Source of the DNA: JASLDZ01 sp964242895
GTDB lineage: Bacteria > Pseudomonadota > Alphaproteobacteria > Caulobacterales > Caulobacteraceae
Direction: 5' to 3'
NCBI GenBank assembly: GCA_964242895.1
Contig: CAXTBN010000091.1
Coordinates: 1-7,805 of the forward strand
DNA: 7,805 bases
The notes beneath the pieces were generated by a model. It saw only the letters and a list, made by a program, of their open reading frames with translations, searched no databases and was not told the DNA's origin. Positions within the stretch are counted from its first letter, which is position 1. Every line of letters begins with the position of its first letter. Positions 1 to 6,636 of this stretch are shown here, piece after piece. Both the position numbers and the translations under genes were made by a program.

Positions 1-971
1 TGGGCCTCCAGGAGCTTGCCGTTCTCGGTGAACCAGTCGACGCGGTCCTTCATCTCGCGCTTGATCTGCTCGAAGGCCTGGTTGAGCGTGGGGCGCGGGG
101 TGACGTAGTGGCTGGCGGCGTAGACGCGGACGCTGGGGAGGTCGGCGGTCTTCTTGCCGGTGAGCGGGTCGAACTCGACGATGGCCTCCACCTCGTCGCC
201 GAAGAAGGAGACGCGCCAGGCCCGGTCCTCGTAGTGGGCGGGGAAGACCTCGAAGGAGTCGCCGCGGCGGCGGAAGGTGCCGCGCTCCAGCGACTGGTCG
301 TTGCGCTTGTACTGCAGGGCGACGAGGTCCGCCCGCAGCTTCCCCTCGTCCAGCTGGTCGCCGACCTTCACGTCGAAGGTCATGGCGGTGTAGGTCTCCA
401 CCGAGCCGATGCCGTAGATGCAGGAGACGGACGCGACCACGATCACGTCGTCCCGCTCCAGGATCGCCCGGGTGGCGCTGTGCCGCATCCGGTCGATCTG
501 CTCGTTCATCGAGCTGTCCTTCTCGATGAACGTGTCCGTGCGTGGGACATAGGCCTCAGGCTGATAGTAGTCGTAGTAACTTACAAAGTACTCAACACTA
601 TTACTAGGGAAGAAATTCTTGAACTCACCGTACAACTGGGCGGCGAGCGTCTTGTTGGGGGCGAGGATCAGGGCGGGGCGCTGGGTTGCCTCAATGATCT
701 TGGCCATGGTGAAGGTCTTGCCGCTGCCGGTGACGCCCAGGAGCACCTGGTCATGCTCACGCGCCTGCACGCCCTCCACTAGTTCGGGGATAGCGGTGAG
801 CTGGTCGCCGGCGGGCTGGTAGGCGCTGACCAGCTCGAAGCGCTTGCCGCCCTCGCTCTTGGCGGGGCGGGCGGGACGGTGGGGCGCCCACGCCTCCTGA
901 AGGTGCGCGGGGATGTCCATCACGAACGGCGTCGAGGCTTCGGCGACGGCGGAGGGTGCGGAACGGGGCAT
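1..971 (-). CDS. uvrB: Excinuclease ABC subunit B (UvrB), N-terminal part, cut by the window edge
   Basis: UvrB is the DNA-damage-verifying helicase-like subunit of the UvrABC nucleotide excision repair complex in the cytoplasm. It is loaded by UvrA and then recruits UvrC. About 323 codons are visible; the C-terminal helicase half and the UvrC-binding tail lie beyond position 1. The call rests on the near-invariant core: FELVSAYQPAGDQ, the Walker A motif GVTGSGKT (residues 79-86), APNKTLAAQLYGEFKNFFP, the damage-probing beta-hairpin YYDYYQPEAYVP, then DTFIEKDSSMNEQIDRMRH and VASVSCIYGIGS. The start is taken at the ATG read from 971, which gives a roughly 44-residue N-terminal extension before the conserved core. 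No Shine-Dalgarno sequence is visible there. An alternative in-frame ATG at 920 (start of MDIPAHLQEAW) is possible. A GTTC-N7-GTTC LexA-type box overlaps the 971 start, suggesting SOS control. The family call is secure; the exact start is not. Confidence 0.97.
   Translation of the reverse strand, partial: MPRSAPSAVAEASTPFVMDIPAHLQEAWAPHRPARPAKSEGGKRFELVSAYQPAGDQLTAIPELVEGVQAREHDQVLLGVTGSGKTFTMAKIIEATQRPALILAPNKTLAAQLYGEFKNFFPSNSVEYFVSYYDYYQPEAYVPRTDTFIEKDSSMNEQIDRMRHSATRAILERDDVIVVASVSCIYGIGSVETYTAMTFDVKVGDQLDEGKLRADLVALQYKRNDQSLERGTFRRRGDSFEVFPAHYEDRAWRVSFFGDEVEAIVEFDPLTGKKTADLPSVRVYAASHYVTPRPTLNQAFEQIKREMKDRVDWFTENGKLLEA
558..620 (-). other. AT-rich, rare-codon stretch inside uvrB
   Basis: Within otherwise GC-rich uvrB, bases 571-620 contain 16 G/C out of 50, against 43 of 60 at 421-480. 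The codons read AAT, CCT, AGT, AAT, AGT, GTT, TTT, GTA, AGT, TAT and CCT, a cluster of A/T-ending choices. They encode the conserved FFPSNSVEYFVSYYDYYQP segment leading into the beta-hairpin (about residues 118-138). The protein is normal, so only the synonymous choices are odd. Confidence 0.6.
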
Positions 972-975
972 GAAC
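961..975 (-). promoter_or_regulatory. Putative LexA (SOS) box at the uvrB start
   Basis: The minus strand reads GTTC-ATGCCCC-GTTC, an exact match to the direct-repeat GTTC-N7-GTTC operator known for alphaproteobacterial LexA. The seven-base spacer contains the predicted uvrB ATG, so LexA bound here would block the transcription start or the first codons. No second match was seen in the other intergenic gaps. If translation really starts at 920, the box would sit about 40-55 bp upstream of the gene, an ordinary operator position. The motif match is direct observation; LexA binding is inference. Confidence 0.7.
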
Positions 976-1001
976 GGAAGGTAGGCGCGAGCGGCCGTTC
1001 A
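971..1001. repeat. 7-bp inverted repeat just upstream of uvrB
   Basis: TGAACGG at 971-977 is the exact reverse complement of CCGTTCA at 995-1001, with 17 bases between the arms. The left arm touches the uvrB start codon and overlaps one half of the LexA-type box. It could form a weak hairpin in a transcript reading through from the upstream VOC gene, or add an extra inverted GTTC-type half-site. It may also be chance in such GC-rich DNA. Confidence 0.35.
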
Positions 1002-1024
1002 CGCCACCTCCGCCGTCGCGGTCT

Positions 1025-1504
1025 TCAACCCGCCGCGGCGCGCTCCAGGGCGGTGACGTCGAGCTTCACCATGGTCTGCATGGCGACGAACACGCGGGCG
1101 GCGACGGCTGGGTCTGGGTCGGCGAGGAGGCGCGGCAGGGCCTCCGGCACGATCTGCCACGGCACGCCCCAGCGGTCGCGCAGCCAGCCGCAGGCGATCT
1201 CCTGCCCACCGTCGGCGGTGAGCGCGGACCACAGACGATCGACCTCCGCCTGATCGGGGCAGGAGACGGAGATGGAGGCGGCCATGCCGTAGTCGGCGGG
1301 CGCGCCCCCGCCGTTCAGCGCCTGAAAGCTCTGGCCGCCGAGGGTGAAGCTGATCAGGAGGAGCTCGCCGCCCTCGCCTCCCGGCCACGGACCCGCCGCG
1401 CGCAGCACGTGGTCGATGCGAGAGTTCGAGACCGAGTCGACGTAGAAGCGCACGGCCGCCTCCAGGTCCGCGCCGAACCAGAGACAGGTGGCGACCTCGC
1501 CCAT
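1025..1504 (-). CDS. VOC-fold protein, PhnB / 3-demethylubiquinone-9 3-methyltransferase-like family
   Basis: This is a 159-residue soluble protein of the vicinal-oxygen-chelate (glyoxalase/bleomycin-resistance) superfamily, in the PhnB-like group. Family hallmarks are visible: ATCLWFGADLEAAVRFYVDS at the N-terminus, SRIDHV, then ISFTLGGQSFQALNGG in the first half. The second half has SISVSCPDQAEVDRLWSAL, then CGWLRDRWGVPWQIVPEAL, and a tail LLADPDPAVAARVFVAM followed by KLD. Members are annotated as methyltransferases but most have no proven reaction, so no substrate is assigned. The start is the ATG at 1504, where the family similarity begins; a GGAG lies about 7 bases upstream. The frame stays open much further upstream, but that part is antisense to the GST gene and unlike any VOC protein. 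The stop is 53 bp before uvrB on the same strand, so read-through into uvrB is possible. Confidence 0.88.
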   Translation of the reverse strand: MGEVATCLWFGADLEAAVRFYVDSVSNSRIDHVLRAAGPWPGGEGGELLLISFTLGGQSFQALNGGGAPADYGMAASISVSCPDQAEVDRLWSALTADGGQEIACGWLRDRWGVPWQIVPEALPRLLADPDPAVAARVFVAMQTMVKLDVTALERAAAG

Positions 1505-1621
1505 CGCGACGCTCCGCTGACGACCTTCGACGAGAACGCGTCCGGCGCTTCGGTGGCGCGCGCCCGGAGCGAAGGCTAGTCTGCCGGACGGCCCGCGCAC
1601 AAGCCGGGCGAGGGGCGAGCC

Positions 1622-2227
1622 ATGGCCGACGAGATCGTCTTCTATCACAACCCGCGCTCGCGCTCGGCGACGGTGCACTGGATGCTGGAGGAGGTCGGCG
1701 TCCCGTATCGCATCGAGCCGGTGGAGATGGCGCCCGGCGCGGCGCGCAGCCCGACCGTGCTGGCGGTGAACCCTATGGGCAAGATCCCCGCCATCACCCA
1801 CGCGGGCGTCACGGTCACGGAGACGCCGGCGATCCTGGCCTACCTCGCCGACCTCGCGCCGCAGGCGGGGCTGGCTCCCGCGGTGGGCGCGCCGGCGCGC
1901 GGCGCCTACTACCGCTGGCTGGTGTTCGGCGCGGCCGCCTTCGAGCCGGCGGTGATCGAGGTGATGATGAAGCGCGAACCGGTCGAGAAGCGCATGGCCG
2001 GCTGGGGCGACTACGACGACGTGCTCAGCACGCTGCGAGGCGAGCTCTCCAAGCGCGACTGGCTCGCCGGCGACCGCTTCAGCGCGGCCGACCTCTACAT
2101 CGGGGCCAGCTTGGCGTGGACGGGCATGTTCGGTGCGCCGGGTATCAAGGGCGAGCCGGTGTTCGACGCCTACGTCGCGCGCTGCACCGACCGCGACGCC
2201 TGGCGACGCGTCAACGCGGCCGGCTGA
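1622..2227 (+). CDS. Glutathione S-transferase family protein
   Basis: This is a 201-residue cytosolic protein with the full two-domain GST layout. The N-terminal thioredoxin-like domain begins FYHNPRSRSATVHWMLEEVG, where Ser13/Ser15 lie in the usual active-site region. It continues with the glutathione-site signatures NPMGKIPAI (residues 50-58, probable cis-Pro56) and TETPAILAYL (66-75). The all-helical C-terminal domain carries the N-capping box in FSAADLYIG (Ser154 to Asp157) after DWLAGD. Such enzymes conjugate or reduce with glutathione; the substrate cannot be told from sequence. A GAGGGGCGAG ribosome-binding stretch sits just before the ATG. A GCTAGT sequence at 1575-1580 could be a -10 element, but no good -35 is seen. 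The gene is divergent from the VOC gene (117-bp gap) and is followed at 55 bp by dus on the same strand, so the two are probably co-transcribed. Confidence 0.93.
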   Translation: MADEIVFYHNPRSRSATVHWMLEEVGVPYRIEPVEMAPGAARSPTVLAVNPMGKIPAITHAGVTVTETPAILAYLADLAPQAGLAPAVGAPARGAYYRWLVFGAAAFEPAVIEVMMKREPVEKRMAGWGDYDDVLSTLRGELSKRDWLAGDRFSAADLYIGASLAWTGMFGAPGIKGEPVFDAYVARCTDRDAWRRVNAAG

Positions 2228-2282
2228 ACTGGGAGAGCCGGTCACCCCTCCCCCGCATCCAGCTCCGACTCCGAACGGCGGC

Positions 2283-3278
2283 GTGCGGATCGGCGACGTC
2301 GTCGTGCCCGGGCGCGTGTGGATCGCACCGATGACGGGGGTCAGCGACCTGCCGTTCCGGCGGGCGGCCTCGCGCCTCGGGGCGGCCTACGTGGCGACCG
2401 AGATGGTGGCCTGTGTCGAGCTGGCGCGCGGCCGCCCCGACGTGGTGCGCCGCGCCGCCGTGGGCGAGGGCTTGCCGCTGACGGTGATCCAGCTGGTCGG
2501 CGCCGACCCGGCGATGATCGCGGCGGGCGCCCGCTTGGCGGAGGCGGCCGGAGCGGACATCGTCGACCTGAACCTGGGCTGCCCCGCCAAGGAGGTCACC
2601 GGCGCGGCCTGCGGCTCCGCGCTGATGCGTGACCTCGACGCCGCCGAGCGTCTGATCGCCGCCGCCACCGGTGCGACCCGCCGTCCGGTGACGGTGAAGA
2701 TGCGCCTCGGCTGGGACGACGCCTCGCGCAACGCGCCAGAGCTGGCGCGGCGGGCGGAGGCGGTCGGCGCGGCGGCGCTCACCGTGCACGGCCGCACGCG
2801 CGCTCAGTTCTACACGGGTGCGGCGGACTGGGCGGCGGTGCGCGAAGTGAAGGCGGCGGTCTCCATTCCCGTGGTGGTCAACGGCGACGTCACGGACGCT
2901 GCCTCCGCGCGCGAGGCGCTGGTCCGCTCGGGCGCGGACGCGGTGATGCTGGGCCGCGGCGTCTACGGCCGGCCATGGCTGGCGGCCACCCTCGACGACG
3001 CACTGGCGGGTCTGGACCCCGGTGACGAGCCGGATGCCGAGACGCGCCTCGGGATCGCCCTCGACCACCTGCGCGAGGCGCTCGCCTTCTACGGCGACCA
3101 ACTCGGCCTGCGCGTCTGGCGCAAGCACCTGGGCTGGTACGTGCAGCAAGCGCCCTGGCCAGCGGACCCGGCCGGCCGCCGGCTGGCCAAGTCCGCACTG
3201 TGCCGGTTGGAAAGCGCGTCCGCAGTAGAACGCGATCTTCAGGCGTTCTGGTGCGAGGGTGCGCCCTTCCCGTCCTAA
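2283..3278 (+). CDS. dusB: tRNA-dihydrouridine synthase, DusB/NifR3 type
   Basis: This FMN-dependent enzyme uses NADPH to reduce specific uridines to dihydrouridine in tRNA. With the GTG at 2283 as start it has 331 residues, a normal Dus length. Visible signatures are IAPMTGVSDLPFR (residues 14-26, FMN phosphate and ring contacts), DLNLGCPAKEV with the catalytic-type Cys100, and GSALMRD. Further on are VTVKMRLGW with Lys139, LTVHGRTRAQFYTG with His169, and VVVNGDV then GADAVMLGRGVYGRPW, which closes the TIM barrel. The helical C-terminal domain has RVWRKHLGWY, which favours DusB over DusA or DusC. No ATG lies near the conserved start. The GTG fits the family alignment but has no clear Shine-Dalgarno. 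A CTG at 2229, or the in-frame ATG at 2133 deep inside GST, are less likely. In many alphaproteobacteria this gene precedes ntrB-ntrC; here it follows GST and ends at a convergent receptor gene. Confidence 0.93.
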   Translation: MRIGDVVVPGRVWIAPMTGVSDLPFRRAASRLGAAYVATEMVACVELARGRPDVVRRAAVGEGLPLTVIQLVGADPAMIAAGARLAEAAGADIVDLNLGCPAKEVTGAACGSALMRDLDAAERLIAAATGATRRPVTVKMRLGWDDASRNAPELARRAEAVGAAALTVHGRTRAQFYTGAADWAAVREVKAAVSIPVVVNGDVTDAASAREALVRSGADAVMLGRGVYGRPWLAATLDDALAGLDPGDEPDAETRLGIALDHLREALAFYGDQLGLRVWRKHLGWYVQQAPWPADPAGRRLAKSALCRLESASAVERDLQAFWCEGAPFPS

Positions 3279-3280
3279 CT

Positions 3281-3314
3281 TGCCGGCGGGAGGGCGGACC
3301 ACCCCCCGCCGGCA
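3281..3314. terminator. Probable bidirectional terminator between dusB and the TonB receptor gene
   Basis: TGCCGGCGGG (3281-3290) and CCCGCCGGCA (3305-3314) form a perfect 10-bp GC-rich stem with a 14-base loop. It sits within the 42 bp between two convergent stop codons (dusB stop at 3276-3278, receptor stop at 3321-3323). No clear T-run follows on either strand, so intrinsic termination may be weak or Rho-assisted. The position and stem quality support the call. Confidence 0.65.
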
Positions 3315-3320
3315 CGCTCC

Positions 3321-6300
3321 TTAGAACGAAGCGCGGACGCCGAACTTGAAGTAGCGACCATAGATACCGCGGTTGTCGAAGGTGGAATTATAATCGGTTC
3401 CACCATAGGTCGTCGGGTCGTAAGGCGCACGGCGATCGAACAGGTTCTGCACATCCATATAAAGCTGAAGGTGGCTTTGGATCTGGTAGCTGACGTGCCC
3501 ATCAATATCCCAGAACGGCTTCACCTTACAGGCGATCGGGGTGCTGCCGTCGATGAAGGTCGTGTTGACATTACTGGCCGTTCCTCCATCCGCGATACAG
3601 ACGCCGGTCGTATCACCATAGTCCTCTGCTTGGAGCTGGTATCCATCGACGAAGTAGGCCGTCGCCGAAAGGACGAAGGGTCCGTACGCGAAGGTGTTGG
3701 TCCAGTTAGCTTTGAACTTGGGTGTGCCACCTGCGGCCACGTCGACGAATGGTCCGATCGTACCCGCATAGTGCTGGACGGGCTGGCCGTCCTCCGGGTT
3801 GAGGTTCAGGCGCAACACGTAATTGCCGTCAAACACCGAGGTGTACTTGATGCCGAACGGAAGGGTGAAGCGGGCGGTTGCGCCGATGTCATAGCCGGAG
3901 GTGGTCTCCGTGCCGAGATTCGTGAAGCTGTAGGATAAGAAGCCGAGCTCTGGCTTCGCGTTGGGGAAGTTCGGATCGGGAGAGCCGGCGATCGCTCCAT
4001 AGCCGGCGGGAAGAGGCGTACCGGCGTAATATGCGGCGATTGCCGCTGGCTCCTGCGACGTGTTTGGTGTGATGAAGTTTGTCTTCTTGATGCGATAGAA
4101 GTCGAAGGAAAGGCTGATATTGCGTATGGGCTCAAAAACCACGCCGGCTGTAAAGTTTTGCGACTTCTCCGGCTTGAGGTTGGGATTCGCTAGCTCGGTC
4201 AGGCCGAGTAAGTAGTTACGGCCGTAACCGTCGTTACCAGCCACAGTACCGTTGCTGCTGTGCTCGGCCAGAAAACTGGCGGGCGCTGTGAAGGTCGTGA
4301 ACCCAGTCGTCGGGAAAGCATTCGCCTCGGCGAAGCTCGGGATGCGGAAGCCTTCCGAGTAGGTGGAGCGCAGGGTGATGCGGTCGAACGCCGGAGCCCA
4401 ATCGGCGAACGGACGGATGCGGCCGCCGACCTTGGGCGAGAAGTCGCTCGCACCCGTTGAATAAGCGTCGTAGCGGCCGGAGAAGTTAACGTCGATCTGC
4501 TTGAGGAGAGGTGCGTCAATTTCAAAGCCGCCCGACTCGGAATTGCGGTGACCGATCACGCCGAAGCCATTGACGTTGAAATAGCGGGCGGTCGCGCCGT
4601 TTGAGTCTGGATTTTCGCTGGGGTTGTAGATCGCCTCGTAGCGCGTTGCGCCAAAAATACCGAGCTGCAACGGCCCGCCCGGCAGTTGGAACAGCTCTCG
4701 TGTCAGATTGACCTGTATTTGGGCGAGCTGCGAACGCGAGTATTGCTCAAGCTGAGGCGATATCATATTGCGCACGGCAGCAGTATTAGCGCTGGGGTTG
4801 GCGAAATTATATGCGCCGGTAGCCACAGCCTGCAGCAGGCCATCGATGTAGATGTCACCGTTGCTGATGTTTTTCAGATCGATCTGCGATGCGGTCGCGT
4901 CGACCGAGTAGTTCCACTTGCCGAACAGATCGAAAGAGCCGGAGACACCTCCGGCAGCTCGATAAGATTGCGAGATCTGCCTGGAGCTGGAGGCGATGTC
5001 GCCGAAATCATAATTGATCTGCGCCACTTCACCCATGGAGGCGAAGGGGTTGTTGGGGTTCAATGTTCCGTTAGCGGCCGAGCAATTCTGGCCGCTGGCG
5101 CAGACGTAGACCGGCAGCACAAGACCCGGTGTCGTATTCGTGGCGTAGGGTGCGACGCCCAGCGGACCGGGAATGGCTTGCTGACGTGCCGACTGCGGTG
5201 CGCCATGCGAGAAGACGTCGTTCTGGTAGTAGTTGGCGGTGAAGTAGGCCTGAGTGTCGGCGTTGATCTGCTTAGTGAAGCGCAGCGAGGCGCTGAACCG
5301 CTTGTCGTCCGGTGAAATCTCGCCGAACTGCCTTGTGAAGTCCTGCTGACACAGAGTGGTGGGGCCGGCGGTGATCCCCGTCGCGCCACCCGCCGTCGCG
5401 GCCGCGGGAGTGACTGTCACGGTGCGCAAGTATCCGCAGCCGGCGGCCGGCGCGAGCAGACCGTAGTCGCCGGCCGCAGTGTAGGTGCCGTTCGCATTCA
5501 AGGCGTATGGCCGGACCACGGCCACCGTGGTGGCGCCGACGCCTTCGAACGAGCCGTCGAACTGCAGACCGTTTCGGATGCCGTTCAAGGCGGCGGTGGG
5601 CGTTCCGTCCGCCAAGCTGATCCCACGAATGCCGCTCTGGTCGGCTGTGTTGTAGGGATAGCTGCGGTCCCGATTGTTCAACGCGAGATCGTGCTCATAC
5701 TCCAGCCCGAGGTAGACGTTGAAACCGTCGCGCTGAAGGTCGCCGGTCCCGGCCAAGACCTGCACGTTGTTCTCGCCGCCGCCGCCCTGCTGGGAGAAGC
5801 CGCCCTCCACCTTGGCCTCGACGCCCTGGAAGGTCTTCTTGGTTATGACGTTGATCACGCCGGCGATGGCGTCGGCGCCGTAGGTGGAGGAGGCGCCGTC
5901 CTTCAGCGTCTCGATCCGGTCGATGATGACGTCCGGGATGCTGTTCAGGTCGACGAAGTTGCGCGTACCGTCGTCGGCCAGCGGGTAATAAGCGACGCGC
6001 AGACCGTCCACGAGCGTCAGCGTCGAGTTCGTGGTCAGGCCGCGCAGCGACGCGCCCGCGGCGCCGGCGGCGAAGGCGCCGTTGGCGGTGAACGAGTTGG
6101 GCAGGCCGGCCGCGCCGTTGGCGGAGATGTCGTAGACGGCGTTGGCGATGGTCGTGATGCCACGCTGTTGAAGATCGACCGCGGTGTTGACAGTCAGCGG
6201 GGCGTCCGTGGCGGCGAGCGAGCGGCGCAGGATGGAGCCGGTGACCACCACCTCGCTGGCGCCTGTGGAGGTCGAGCCGTCAGTGGACGATTGCGGCGTG

Positions 6301-6497
6301 GTCTGCGGCGACGAGATGGCGCCGCCCGCCGTATTGCCCGTCTGCGCGCCCGCGTTCGGGATTTGCGCGGAGGGAGACTGGCCGGTGGCGGTCGGCTGGG
6401 CCGCAGCGGCGCTGGCGGCCCCTCCAAGGGCGATCACGCCGGCGAGCACGGTGGACGCGAACAGAAGCCCCTTGGCCGACTTCCCGTGGATCATCAT
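3321..6497 (-). CDS. TonB-dependent outer-membrane receptor, substrate unknown
   Basis: This is a 1058-residue outer-membrane beta-barrel receptor that would import a ligand using TonB-ExbBD energy. A signal peptide is clear: Lys6 and Lys9, a hydrophobic run LLFASTVLAGVIALGG, and an Ala-rich cleavage zone near residues 30-33. A Ser/Thr/Gln/Gly-rich linker of about 48 residues follows, then EVVVTG (82-87, TonB-box-like) opening the plug. The plug includes ASLRGL, TLVDGLR, and IETLKDGASSTYGADAIAGVINVITKK (to residue 221, written here by its segments RIETLKDGA and GADAIAGVIN). The barrel has the usual ELANPNLKPEKSQNF motif and ends in Phe after FKFGVRAS, as barrel-assembly substrates do. Six cysteines form three close pairs (354/383, 466/472, 967/990), probably in external loops. 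The ATG at 6497 is preferred, with GAAGG about 10 bases upstream; a GTG at 6536 would add 13 residues ahead of the signal peptide. Base composition falls along the gene. No neighbour hints at the ligand. Confidence 0.95.
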   Translation of the reverse strand: MMIHGKSAKGLLFASTVLAGVIALGGAASAAAAQPTATGQSPSAQIPNAGAQTGNTAGGAISSPQTTPQSSTDGSTSTGASEVVVTGSILRRSLAATDAPLTVNTAVDLQQRGITTIANAVYDISANGAAGLPNSFTANGAFAAGAAGASLRGLTTNSTLTLVDGLRVAYYPLADDGTRNFVDLNSIPDVIIDRIETLKDGASSTYGADAIAGVINVITKKTFQGVEAKVEGGFSQQGGGGENNVQVLAGTGDLQRDGFNVYLGLEYEHDLALNNRDRSYPYNTADQSGIRGISLADGTPTAALNGIRNGLQFDGSFEGVGATTVAVVRPYALNANGTYTAAGDYGLLAPAAGCGYLRTVTVTPAAATAGGATGITAGPTTLCQQDFTRQFGEISPDDKRFSASLRFTKQINADTQAYFTANYYQNDVFSHGAPQSARQQAIPGPLGVAPYATNTTPGLVLPVYVCASGQNCSAANGTLNPNNPFASMGEVAQINYDFGDIASSSRQISQSYRAAGGVSGSFDLFGKWNYSVDATASQIDLKNISNGDIYIDGLLQAVATGAYNFANPSANTAAVRNMISPQLEQYSRSQLAQIQVNLTRELFQLPGGPLQLGIFGATRYEAIYNPSENPDSNGATARYFNVNGFGVIGHRNSESGGFEIDAPLLKQIDVNFSGRYDAYSTGASDFSPKVGGRIRPFADWAPAFDRITLRSTYSEGFRIPSFAEANAFPTTGFTTFTAPASFLAEHSSNGTVAGNDGYGRNYLLGLTELANPNLKPEKSQNFTAGVVFEPIRNISLSFDFYRIKKTNFITPNTSQEPAAIAAYYAGTPLPAGYGAIAGSPDPNFPNAKPELGFLSYSFTNLGTETTSGYDIGATARFTLPFGIKYTSVFDGNYVLRLNLNPEDGQPVQHYAGTIGPFVDVAAGGTPKFKANWTNTFAYGPFVLSATAYFVDGYQLQAEDYGDTTGVCIADGGTASNVNTTFIDGSTPIACKVKPFWDIDGHVSYQIQSHLQLYMDVQNLFDRRAPYDPTTYGGTDYNSTFDNRGIYGRYFKFGVRASF

Positions 6498-6541
6498 CGC
6501 TGCGACGCCTTCATGCCGGGCCGAGACACGACCCACAGCGA

Positions 6542-6570
6542 GGCTAGTGGGACCTCGGCGCTCCGGTCAA
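6542..6570 (-). promoter_or_regulatory. Candidate promoter of the TonB receptor gene
   Basis: On the minus strand TTGACC (6570-6565) is followed after 17 bases by CTAGCC (6547-6542). The first matches the housekeeping -35 well. The second, within ACTAGCCT, only loosely resembles the GCTANAWC-like -10 of alphaproteobacteria. A start near 6535 would give a leader of about 40 bases before the ATG at 6497. This is judged by eye only. Confidence 0.35.
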
Positions 6571-6580
6571 AGGATCGAGG

Positions 6581-6611
6581 TGACAGAATGTCCATCTTTA
6601 AGCGGGTGTCA
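6581..6611. promoter_or_regulatory. Cluster of TGACA/TGTC half-sites upstream of the receptor promoter
   Basis: GACA-gaa-TGTC (6582-6592) is a short dyad. TGACA at 6581-6585 is also complementary to TGTCA at 6607-6611, and a further GTGTC/GACAC pair spans 6606-6629. These lie just upstream of the candidate -35 of the receptor gene, where an activator or repressor could bind. The arms are short, so the functional reading is tentative and no regulator is named. Confidence 0.25.
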
Positions 6612-6636
6612 CATAGCCGCCACAGACACGTCCGGC

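Noticed and set aside
558..620. The AT-rich stretch as an insertion or att site inside uvrB
   Set aside because: The UvrB reading frame and conserved residues continue unbroken through it, so nothing has been inserted.
108..782. A 224-codon plus-strand frame opposite uvrB
   Set aside because: It is antisense to invariant UvrB sequence and has only shadow-type composition.
1505..1621. A second LexA box or strong promoter in the VOC-GST divergent gap
   Set aside because: Only a single GAAC occurs there, without a partner at the seven-base spacing, and no convincing -35/-10 pair was found.
1025..2245. A 406-codon minus-strand reading frame extending the VOC gene upstream across the GST gene
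   Set aside because: Only the part from 1504 downward resembles a protein family. The rest is Arg/His/Gly-rich antisense of the well-supported GST gene.
2211..3302. A 363-codon minus-strand frame opposite dusB
   Set aside because: It lies entirely opposite a strongly supported Dus protein, is Arg/His-rich and shows no family motif; it is a high-GC shadow frame.
6498..6536. GTG start at 6536 for the TonB receptor, adding 13 residues
   Set aside because: The extension puts charged residues ahead of a standard signal peptide, while the ATG at 6497 has a nearby GAAGG and gives a normal signal sequence.
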